Shown here: piece after piece, positions 21,973 through 32,079 of the stretch
How the letters are laid out: every line of letters starts with the position of its first letter
Numbering within the stretch: position 1 is the first letter of the stretch
From: Monoplex corrugatus
Lineage: Eukaryota > Mollusca > Gastropoda > Littorinimorpha > Ranellidae
DNA length: 64,000 nucleotides
Assembly (NCBI GenBank): GCA_030674185.1
Contig: JAPXFY010000015.1
Span: forward strand, 28,807,185 to 28,871,184
Direction: 5' to 3'
Notes under the pieces: model-generated
The model's database searches: none
The model's input: the letters and a program-made list of their open reading frames with translations, nothing else
Told to the model about the DNA's origin: nothing
Position numbers and translations under genes: made by a program

Positions 21973-23274
21973 CATTGCCTTTCTATATTCTATCACTGTA
22001 ACATCTTCTGTCCTGAATAATCAATTCCCATGTGTTCGGAGAGGTTCTGTCAACATGAAGAAGATCAGAGTTTGGGGGACTCTTATCTGGAAAATAGACA
22101 GGGTGTGGCAGAGTATCTTATTCATATGATGTCGTAAAAAGCATTATCCTCTCTTACAGTATTTTACATTTCTTTCACATGGCAGGTCTTAGTATTTTCA
22201 TCAGAAATATCCTGCAGTGTCTTGTTTAACAGTTTGTCCCAGTGGAATATAATGCACCATCGATACACCCTTGTTTTCATAGACACTTATCATTTTTAAA
22301 GTTCCTATTTTTGTCTGAACGTGATGGGCCTTGGAGAAGTGGGAGCGTGTCACATTGACAGTTGTCTCTTTGATTTTAGCTCATAGCTTCTAACCCAGAT
22401 TTTATTGGCAATTATCTGGATATGAAATGCTGTTGCCATGACTTTTTTACCTGTTTACTAGAGCCTGTGCAACAGTGACACATGCTTGTTTTTGATCTTC
22501 AGTTAGGCAGGGTGAAACTCACCTTTTTACAACATGTCTCATTCCAGATTTGTTTGTTAAAATTGCATCAACTGATTCATTACCAAGTGTCATGAGCAAT
22601 ACCATGACACATTATTTGCCTGTCTTCATTCAAATTTTTCTGAGCTTTTGAACATTTTCCTTGTCAGTTGCTTCATTGAGCCTCCATGGACAGTGCTGGT
22701 CATTTCATCTACATGTATCTTGAAAGAATGACTCCAACCTGCGTTTTGTGAAAGAGCTTTTCCCCCTATACAGTTTGTAGAATTTCTTACGTATCAATGC
22801 CAGAATTTCCATCATGAAATTAAATTTTAATGTAAGTGATTATTTTATTCGTCAACGCTAAATGTGGCCATATTTTGGAATGTCTATACTGAATGTGAAA
22901 ATGTCACAATATGTGCAAGTAATTTCTCAATGAGATCACGGAGTATTGCGCCAAGTGTGTTAGCATTTACTTTTAAATTATTATGACATTATTGCTATTA
23001 TCACTGTTCATTGAATGACCTTCATATTATTAGCCTTTAGATAACATGTGATTGATAACATGTGAAGAGTGACATATTATCAGCCTTCAGTAAACACTTG
23101 AATGTAAAAATAATGATCTAAAAGAGGTACCTACTTGGCATATTGATGTATTGTCACCTTTGAAGAGGTATGGCTGATAATTGAAGTAATAATTGATGGC
23201 TGTGATTATCAGCTTTAGTCAAGTTCAGGTTATCATTCTTCATTCAGTCATAAATGTCAGAATTGATCACCCTT

Positions 23275-23965
23275 TTCTATGGGATGCTGGGGGCTCTTTT
23301 AGTATTGCTAGAAATTTCCTCTTTTCTGTCATTCTCTTTGTTTCTTCCTTCCTCCTTAGCTTTCTGTCATCTCTTCCTATCATTTTCTGCCTTGCTGGTC
23401 CATTTGTCTGTATGTGTTCTATAAAGTCTTACATACTTTCTCTTTGGATTGATAGTTGGGTACATATATACTGCATGTTTGGCTCTAAGGTAGTGTGCTG
23501 TGCAGAAGCAATTTTAGGTAATTTAGGCTGTTATTTATGTATGTTTTAGTGTCCTTTGTTGTGTTCACATTCATATTCAGGTGTTTTTTTTTAATTCCTC
23601 TGCCCCCTGTGGAGATGCCAGGGGCTCTTTCAGTGTAAATAGTATCCCTACCTTAATGAAAATTCTGTGCTAGAAATTTCCTCTTTTCTGTCACTCTCTT
23701 TGTTTGTGCCTTGTTCCTTTGCTTTCTGTCATTTCTTCCTATCATTTTCTGCCTTGTTGGTCCATTCACCTGTATGTGTTGATGAAGTCTTACGTACTTT
23801 TTCTTAGGATTGATAATTGGGTACATGTATTAAGTGCATTTTTGGCTCTAGGGAGGTGAGATATGCGAAATGAATTTCAGGTAATTTAGGCCTGTTTTTG
23901 TATATGTTTTGGTGTCCTTCGGTATGCTTAAATTTGTTTTCAGGTGTGTTTTTTAAATCCCCTGT
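23275..23965. repeat. Tandem duplication of about 330 bp
   Basis: Copies at about 23282-23595 and 23618-23965 share TAGAAATTTCCTCTTTTCTG, CTATCATTTTCTGCCTT, GGGTACAT and AGGTAATTTAGGC in the same order. Divergence is moderate. No coding signal. Confidence 0.75.
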
Positions 23966-24395
23966 GTGATGAATTGTTTGGAGTGGTCAGCACCAGGGGC
24001 ATGTCCTTAGATTTTATGCGCGAGTACATTGATATGTGTACTTAATTTCTTCTTTACTTTTTTTTCTCTTGTTGAAATTTTGTATGTTTTGAAACGGCTA
24101 TAGCGCTGATATGGCTGTACACAGTCGGCTGGGCTTTAAACAACAATAACAATGAATTCCTCTGGAGATAAATCGGACGGAATGGTAAACACCAGAGGTG
24201 TATCGTTAGATTATGTACATATGTGCATGCATTGAGATGTATACTTAATTTTCTTTTCGAGCAACTATCTCGATATGAAATACTGTGGCCCTCATTTTTT
24301 CCCCTAACCAGATGTTGTGTATGTTTTGAAATGGTTATAGCTCTGCTATGGCTCTGTGCAGTCGGCTGGCCTTTAAACAATAAGAATAAAAATAT
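23966..24395 (+). mobile_element. Two SINE-like copies in tandem
   Basis: Two units of about 200 bp (23966-24155 and 24165-24395). Each has a CACCAGRGG head, an inner GTACTTAATTT-like block, and the tail CTATGGCT or GATATGGCT, then CAGTCGGCTGGSCTTTAAAC and an AATAAnAAT tail. The tails match those at 17.75 kb and 58.07 kb. I attribute this to a molluscan SINE; the family name is not asserted. Confidence 0.6.
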
Positions 24396-25929
24396 AAAAA
24401 CTCTTGAAGAGTGACATGCTTGGCAATTAAAAGTTGTTACTCTTGAAGAGTAATAATGAAAAGTTGTAATGTGTAGCTTGAATTATCATCTTTATTCAAT
24501 ATCTCAAAGTTATAAACGATCATCTTTAATGCATGATGTGTTTGGACATTAGGAAATTTATCACCTTTAAAGTGATAATGAAATAGAAATGATTTGCAGG
24601 GCTGCTGTTTGTATATTGTCATCGGATGTTTGTGTCAGTCTTGTAATGTTGTGGAATTTTAGTACTATAAGTAGGTAGGTCCAGCCATTTTTGTAATTTG
24701 AAAATATATTCAGTATTTTCAAATTTTCTAAAAGGTAACGATAAAGTTAATATAAATTTTGCAAAATATCTCACTCATAGCTCAAACGGTTTTTGAGATA
24801 CTGCTGTCTGAAATACTGTAAAAATGGGCGTTTTTCGCAGTTTGGTGAATTGGCCATATTTGTACCCACATTTCTTCAGAAGTATGCATCTCGTATGTAT
24901 AAAAATTGATACACTTATTGTATTCTATACGTAAATTAAGCCTGATTTTTTTTAGAACTCTAGAATTATTTTCCTCTGTGCTGTTTGTCTTCAAAAATAG
25001 CAAAAATGCCAATTTGTCCACTTGTCATTCTGTGGCAAACACATGTTAACGCTGCGTAATGGTTCATAACTCAGGGACTAGCCATGCTACATCCAAAATG
25101 CAGATATCAAACGATTCAGCACTGGATATGAAAACAAAACTTGTGAAAAAGAAGTGTTCAACCTTATCTTGATGTACATAATTAGATTAAACTAAATAAA
25201 ATCTGACACATTTTCTCATTATTTGGAGGGGAAAATTAAAATGCTTTGACATCTCCTCAGGGAAATGATTTCCAAATTAAATTCATATCCAGAAGTAATA
25301 AATGAGTCCTAATTTCCTATGATCTTTACACATGTTTTGGAATTCACCCTGTTCCCCTGTCCCACCCCTAGTTGCTATATTATTACTTGTACTGTGATTG
25401 GTGAGCAATAAAGAGCACCCACGTCTTTTGTCTGCCAGTATTGTTTTACTGCATTTTTCAGATGACTGATTTTCTCAAACCTGCATGAAGCTTGAAAATT
25501 GTTCAGCAATATGCTTCTCTAAAGCAAAAACCTTCTGCTTTTTCTCTGTGACAGCTAAGGGCTTCTGCTTCTGCGTTCTCTATATTCATTTCTGCTTCCA
25601 GTTGAAATTGATAAACTTCAGTGATTTGACTATGCTGTAACACTGTCACTCAGCCTGGTCAGGTATAGGATGATATGACTGTAAAGAATTCAGTAGAGGT
25701 GGTGATGGTGCTGCTGAATGTATAAATGATGGGACAGGAATGTCAAATCTTTCTGGATAGTGGGATGGCTGATGAGAGGGAACCTGTTTTGAATTGTTTT
25801 TGAATTCACGGGGAGCATCTGTGTAAATTTGTACCATGGTCTCACCATCCTGTTTTCTTTTATTTGATCTGTTTCTTCTTTACTTCATCATGCATATTAA
25901 TCAACCTGGGCAGCACCAATAAAGTTGAG

Positions 25930-26483
25930 ATGTTCACACAAATATCTGACCCAAAGACACAGTTTCTTTGTTTCCAGTTTTTGCTGGATGTGAAATATAC
26001 ATAATTTCAGGAGTAATTTCGGGAATGTTGTCAAGGTTCTCTGCGCAACATGGTGTTTCTGATAAAAGAAGTGCTTTGGACACCTGGTGCTGTTTAGAAA
26101 ATGGGCCAATTCATTCAATGTTCTTGTCAACATTGAGAAATTCTTGTAGAAGTAATGTTTTGGAAAATCGATGAAAACATGTGCGGACCAGCACTTGCAG
26201 CAGCTCTACATTATGAGGAGACACAGGTTCTGTCTGGTGTCTGCAGATGTCAGTGAAGAGAGTCTGGACTCATTCTATGTGCCCCCTCATGTCTTCAGCA
26301 TGTAGGCCTAGAGTTGAATCAATAACTGTTTGTCCACATACATGTTTAGCAAATATGGGCTGACTCTTTCTCTCTGGTCCAATTCTTTTAACAAGCAGTT
26401 GGAACAGGTCATCCTCTGAAATTCGCACACACACGCACACATACGCACACACACGCACACGCACACACACGCACACACGCACA

Positions 26484-26558
<75 letters not shown>

Positions 26559-27731
26559 TCAACCAAACCTCTAGCACACAGAAATTTACCAGATTTGAAA
26601 CGGTCACTAGTTAGATCTGATGTGTTGACAAAACATGTGTCAAGACTGTACTATACCCCTTAGCAGAGCAAAAAAATTGTTAATATGCACAGATTGAAAT
26701 GATAACTATACTGTGTCCTGATGACAACATTTAGATTAAAACATTTTTAATGTTTTTTTTTCCCAATTTATTTGTTTATGTATATTTGATCCTGAAAAGA
26801 GTTCGAAAAACATTTCTACTTTCGCTTGTATGCAGTTCTCATACTCGAGTTATCGTCCTTGTTGAAGCGTTTTTGCCAAATTTCTAATGCTTATCATATT
26901 CTTTATTCAAAAAAATCATGAACCTTTGAAAGAATTTTTTACAAAAATACAAGTAATTTTCATTTCTCTGATTGGTATCAGAAAGATATAGATCTATTCT
27001 TTTATTTATTTTTCTCTCAATCAAGGGAGATAACAAACCATTCTAGACCGAGCACACGCCTGATAAGAAAATATATTAAAATTTGTATTAATGATTTATG
27101 AAACATCAGTTCCATTGAAAAAAAAAATAGTAAAAAGATTAGACTAACGGTCGCTTTCATACTTACCAAGATCACGTTCAAGATTTTTTAGATCTATCGA
27201 GTCAAAGTCGTTCCTCGGTTCAGAAATTGTGTCAGTTTTGGACGACGTTGTTGAACCCGGTCCGCTGTGTCGGTACCTTTCGTATTGGCTTTCGGAACTT
27301 TTACAAGTGGCAGCCTGAGTTATATTATTTGCACAATCTTAAGAACCACTGAATTCTCTACAAAATGAGTGGTAATACAACACTGTGCGTGTAGAATTGT
27401 TGACTTTACGGTGCGTTTTAAAAATACGTTTGTTTTTCGGCACTGAAAAAACAGTATTCAGTTAAAGGAATTATGACGAAATTTATTCCACTGGATTCTT
27501 CAGGCTGTCCCCTTTAATTTGATACCAAAATCACCGCTGTGCGTATCGTTTGTAAAAGTTCCGACAGCATTTCCGACAACTGGTGTTGAACGGTCCTGGG
27601 AAAACCGCATGAGGAAACTTTGCACGTCGCTGCCAACGTTGCGTTCGGTATGTGTATTTAGATCGTTCAGGGTCAAAGCACACTTCTTTCACACCACAAA
27701 TAAAGACACAGGTTTCATGCCTAAAGCTCAT
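25930..27731 (-). pseudogene. Coding relic inside the 3.2-kb TIR element, function unknown
   Basis: On the minus strand a segment at 27531-27731 encodes a Cys- and Arg-rich peptide (CVFICGVKEVCFDPERSKYT). A 148-bp exon-like block (27314 down to 27167) is bounded by AACTCAG and GTAAGTATG. A block near 26595-26650 ends in a GTAAAT donor. Downstream of a CAG acceptor near 26425 a long frame begins [20 protein letters not shown] and stays coding-like to about 25935, apart from three in-frame TGA codons. TGA could derive from CGA by CpG decay. The most likely reading is the transposase gene of this element. I do not recognise a family, and exon joins are only partly in phase. Confidence 0.5.
26425..26556. 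repeat. (CA)n microsatellite
   Basis: (CACACG)/(CA)n of about 130 bp, placed in what looks like an intron of the minus-strand relic. Confidence 0.95.
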
Positions 27732-28284
27732 TTAATGTGTCAACATAATTTTTTTATCTTCCAATTGTGAATGGTAGACGAGCTGAAGCAATTTAAAATC
27801 GGCAATTTTTACCAGTTCTGCTGCATGTTAGCCATTAGCGTAAGAGTGGCTGGACCTACCTACTATAAGTTAGGGTTCCTTGTAATGTAGTTTAAAAGGG
27901 TTAAAGTTAAAGGACATGCAAGAAGAATGTCATGTGCAGTGCATATGGGAGGCGAAAGTTGATTAAAACCGTCTAGGTGACAGATGCGGTCACAGTATAT
28001 CTGGAACACAGGCACATGCCCGTCTGAAATTTGTAGTAAGTCAAGGGATTTGATTGACGTTTTAAATTCTGATTGGAAGTGTAATAAGCATTTGAAGGAG
28101 ATGAGAATGCTCGTGTTATGTATCTGGAAAAAAGTTTGTTCACAGCGTTAAGTTAACAAATGCTGCAATATACAGTCTTTTTTTTATATATAGTTTTTCC
28201 ATTCCTGCTGTTGTTGCAGTGGTGTTTCATTGGCTGTGTGAGCAGATTAGGTGGCTGTGGATATGTGCAGGCTCAATTTCCCAT

Positions 28285-28830
28285 CGTATCTCTGGTGGAA
28301 GAAGAGTCTCTTTGTATCAGTTACCATTGTAGTCTCTTTGTATCAGTATTCATGGTAGTCTCTTTATATCCATCACTGTGGCAATCTCTTTAAATCAACC
28401 TCCATGGCGGTCTCTTTTTAACAACCACCAATACAATTCCTTTATATCAACCACCAAGGCAGTCTCTGTATCAATGACCAAGGCAATCTCTTTTTATCAG
28501 TGACCAGTGCAGTCTCTTTATATCAGCACCATAGCAGTTTTTTTCATATTAACTACCATGGCAATCACTTTTATGTCAGCTACCAAGGCAGTGTCTTTAT
28601 ACTAGCCACCACAGTGGTCTCTTTGTATCAGCCATCATGGCAATCTCTTTTATAAGTAGCCACAGCAATCTCTTTGTATAGCCAGGATGGGCTCTTTGTG
28701 TCAGTTGCCATTGCAACATCTTTGTATCAGTCGCCATTGCAGTCTCATCATTATCAGTCACCTTGGCAATTTCGTTTTATAAGTTAGTATGGCAGTGCTT
28801 TTGCATCAATTACTGTGACACTTTGATTGA
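28285..28830. repeat. Minisatellite with a unit of about 29 bp
   Basis: Roughly 18 diverged units of the form CTCTTTRTATCARYYACCAT followed by GGCAGT or GGCAAT. Spacing is near 29 bp with small indels. No spacers are present, so it is not a CRISPR. Confidence 0.9.
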
Positions 28831-29499
28831 CACAGTATGATAATTGGAGGGTGATCATTGTAAATTCCTATCATTTTAAAATCTGTTATTGTATGATTTT
28901 TCAGGCCTGACCTCTAGTATGTTATCGATGGGAAACCAAAGATCACACATTGATCATCCACTTCGTGGATGTCTTTGGTACATATGGGTAAAATTTCTTT
29001 ACAAATCTTATAATTGCAAGTATAGATGTGTAGTTTTTGTCCTAGCTTAAAGGTTGATACAAGGATATTTTATTATATGTAGTCCATGGCAGTCGCTATC
29101 TTCTTTCTGCCTGCCCATTGAATTGGATAAGGCAGTGGTGCTGACCTTCCCCTGTTCTGTTCCCCTCTTTGACTATTTCACAAAGCGAGTCGGTGCCTGC
29201 AAGTACTTTGTGAGTATTGGAGGCTGTAGAAATTGTATCTTACCCCGTCTTTAATATAATGTAGCACGTTTCTGTCCCTTTTTAAAAATTGCTGATTCAA
29301 TGTATGGTGAAGCTCTTTGTGCATACTATAACTAGTATAAGCAGTTTGTTAGGTTATATCATAAATGAAGTGTATTTACCATGTATGTATGGTGTGTTTC
29401 ATGTGAAATACTGTTTCTTGCTCATTCTATCATTATGCAAATACTCTCTTTCTGTCTCTATATCTGAGCTTGCTCTCTGTCTCTCTCTCTGTGCATGTG

Positions 29500-29538
29500 C
29501 GCATGTGTGTGTGTTTATGCGTATGTGTGTGTGTGTGT

Positions 29539-29603
<65 letters not shown>
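29500..29603. repeat. (TG)n microsatellite
   Basis: (TG)n with a few interruptions. Source of the Cys/Val-repeat frames in this interval. Confidence 0.95.
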
Positions 29604-29608
<5 letters not shown>

Positions 29609-30315
29609 GTGATTAGAGATGTAATTGTATGTGGATTTATTTTAACACTTGCACATGTTTACAGCAAAATATATTCACAATTTGTTAATGCACTCATTTA
29701 CCTGTTTAGTAGGTTTCGCATGTTTCTCTGTCACTTTCAGTATAGTTTGTATTTGATTATTACTTCTATAGTGTTTGTTACTGGCAGTAAATTGAAGCCG
29801 ACTGTGCTTAATTTCCGTGAGCATGAAGCATCCCGTACTAAGCAAAACCTCTTCGTCTCAGTAGCTAAACGATGATAATGCATCTTCTGCTTGAGTCTGG
29901 TCAGCTGGTCGCATGTAAAAGCAAAAATCTAATGAGAGTAAAAGAAGAGACTTTGCGCTTATCCCTTTCTTCTTTTCACAGATATCCACTTTGACACCAG
30001 GGATTGCAACAGAGCTAGAACAGGATAGTGAATGTTTTCCTTTCTAGCTTTGTGGTCATTACCAGATTACATGGCCTTGCCTTTGGCTACTTTAACTGAA
30101 AGTTCAGTGCTGTTCAAGCTGTGAATCCACTTCAAAGTGGAACGCACACATGCATGCATGCACACAGTTTACGAGGCAGAATTTGAAATTGGCCTTTTTT
30201 TTGCTCCCTGAACCACCTTATGCATATTAGTTTGTGGCAGTAAATGTTTTAAAGTTCAAGTGACTTGATCACTATTAGAATAACAGATCATGAATATTGA
30301 AATGTTCTGTCGCAG
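29604..30315 (+). other. Intron 4, 3' end
   Basis: No feature recognised apart from a short (ATGC) run near 30152. Confidence 0.4.
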
Positions 30316-30384
30316 GGACTGGATGTTGGGGAAATAATCAACAAATCAGTTTTTGTTAAGGATGAACTACAAGTTGTGTTGAAG
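30316..30384 (+). CDS. POLRMT: POLRMT exon (short)
   Basis: This 69-bp exon (23 codons, phase 0 at both ends) has acceptor TGTCGCAG and donor GTAAGAAG. It encodes GLDVGEIINK, then VFVKDELQVVLK. With its neighbours it reads DMKKE-GLDVGEI and QVVLK-AIKTVDPTF, aligning with the vertebrate EQMSQEGLKLQALF...VLKAVHKVKPTF segment. Confidence 0.85.
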
Positions 30385-30402
30385 GTAAGAAGTAGTAGCA
30401 CT

Positions 30403-32005
30403 ATTAACTTTATTCTGTAATTTGGTTGTTAATGAGAGAGAGGGAAGACGAGAGATAAACTTTAAACTTCAGAAAAAACACCATTACTCAAAGAAAATAG
30501 CTGTACTGTTAACACTATCCCTACGTATGGCTGCTAGACAGGCTCCCCTCCTCCCTTCTGTAAGCAGCTGGCCTTGCTGAACCCCTGCCAACATAATGAT
30601 TTTGACATCTTTCTAATTTGTTTTACATGTTGTTTTAAATCAGTGTTGGTGTCATGTTTGATATGTTTGAAAAGGAAAACTCAGCGACTTTTAGGTGAAT
30701 GTACTTTCAACACTCTTGGAGATTCCATAACGAGATTCGTAGTATGCCAGCCAGTTGACACCAAAGCAGCACTGACCTTATACAGTTTTATTCATGGAAC
30801 ATTTCACCAACAGCTGCAATCCATTTTAACAGAATTTCACAGAATTTAACTTACAAATAAAAACGAGTCACATAACATCTTTTGATCAATCCCTCAGCAG
30901 AAGTAAGTTCTCCACTACAGTCAGGTCTCTTGTTTTCCATTATGCATATATGCATACATGTATGTATGACCAAAATCAGTGGTTCTCATTTTCACAAGCC
31001 ACATGTGGATCTTGGCAAACACCTTCATCAGAAAGTCATCATGAAATCGAAACTGCAGTTCATTAGTAGTACAGCACAGAGCAAGCACAGGCATATGAAA
31101 AAGTAATCCACAACACACACACTCTCTCTCTCCCCCTCCCTTTCTCCTTTTCTTTTTTTCTTTTCACATGCCTGTAGCAGACAGGATAGAGATGACAGGT
31201 TCCTGTTATCCAACAGTTGGCAAACATCAGACCTGGAAAGACACAAGTATTTTATTGGTCACAGCCACAGACAGGATAAACAGGAGAGAGAGGGTGGTTG
31301 GCAGATGATGGGAGAAGTGCAATTTCCATGAAATATATAGACTAGTTTTAGTAATATACTCACACATGTGTGTGTGTATGGATGTATGCATGTGTGTGGG
31401 TACACATGTATATGTATAGACACGTATGTGTATATATATATATACAGAGACACAAAAAACTCACATGCACACCCACCCACCCACACACACAGTATCATCA
31501 TCATATCGTCCTCATCATTTTCAAAAATATAAATGTGCATATGCTGTACTTTACAAGGAGGTGTACAGTCAGGTGCCTCTGTTGATACAAAGTGTACCTG
31601 ACAAGATCAGGTCTGAATAATCCAGTGAGGGATCGTCTGTTTTAAGTACAAAAAGTATCTGTAAACTGGGTTTAAATTTATAAATGAAAGTGTTATTCTG
31701 TGTGGGAATATTCCACTGTGGTCTGAAAGAAGTTATGTCAATTATAGGCAAGAGTTTGACTACAACAATTTTCAGAAAGTACAACGCATGCATAGGTGCG
31801 CGCCATAGAAAACAGTAATCAATCAGCACACACCAGCGTGTGTCCCATAGGGAGTGGAGCAAGACAGCGCATGTATAGGTGTGCTCTGTCGTGAAAAAGT
31901 TAACTTCACTCCGTAATTTGATTGTTATTGAAGGAGTAAGAGAAACCTTAAACTTTAAAAAAAATGTCATTGCTCAGAGATAGTGGACCTGTCTCGTAGC
32001 TAGTC
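30403..32005 (+). repeat. Dispersed repeat of about 105 bp, two copies
   Basis: The segment at 30403-30512 (TTTGGTTGTTAATGAGAG, then ACTTTAAACTTCAGAAAAAA, ATTACTCA) recurs at 31899-32005 (TTTGATTGTTATTGAAGGAG, then CCTTAAACTTTAAAAAAAAT, ATTGCTCA). The intervening sequence contains short TG/CA runs near 31365-31495 and nothing recognisable. Confidence 0.55.
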
Positions 32006-32079
32006 CTTGCTACTTTACTTGTCAGCCCCTAATAATAACAATGTACTGATAGTAGTAATAGTAACAATAACATGTATTT

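Larger units (their letters stand above)
24670..27864 (-). mobile_element. 3.2-kb TIR DNA transposon of unassigned superfamily
   Basis: Perfect 18-bp terminal inverted repeats AGTAGGTAGGTCCAGCCA (24670-24687) and TGGCTGGACCTACCTACT (27847-27864). The flanking direct repeat is ATA, or CTATAAG if the outer CT/AG belongs to the duplication, because the boundary is ambiguous. The interior carries minus-strand coding-like exons (about 25.9-27.7 kb) and a (CA)n tract. A 941-bp element at 47927-48867 has related ends (AGTAGGTACTGGCAGCC). I recognise no transposase family. Confidence 0.8.

Noticed and set aside
28285..28830. CRISPR-like repeat array
   Set aside because: Units are directly tandem without spacers, diverged, and in an intron of a eukaryotic gene.
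29054..29254. Possible exon near the CATGGCAGTCGC and GCAAGTACTTTG stretch
   Set aside because: Looks codon-like over about 150 bp, but the neighbouring POLRMT exons 21092-21250 and 30316-30384 already join in phase and align with the family without a gap.
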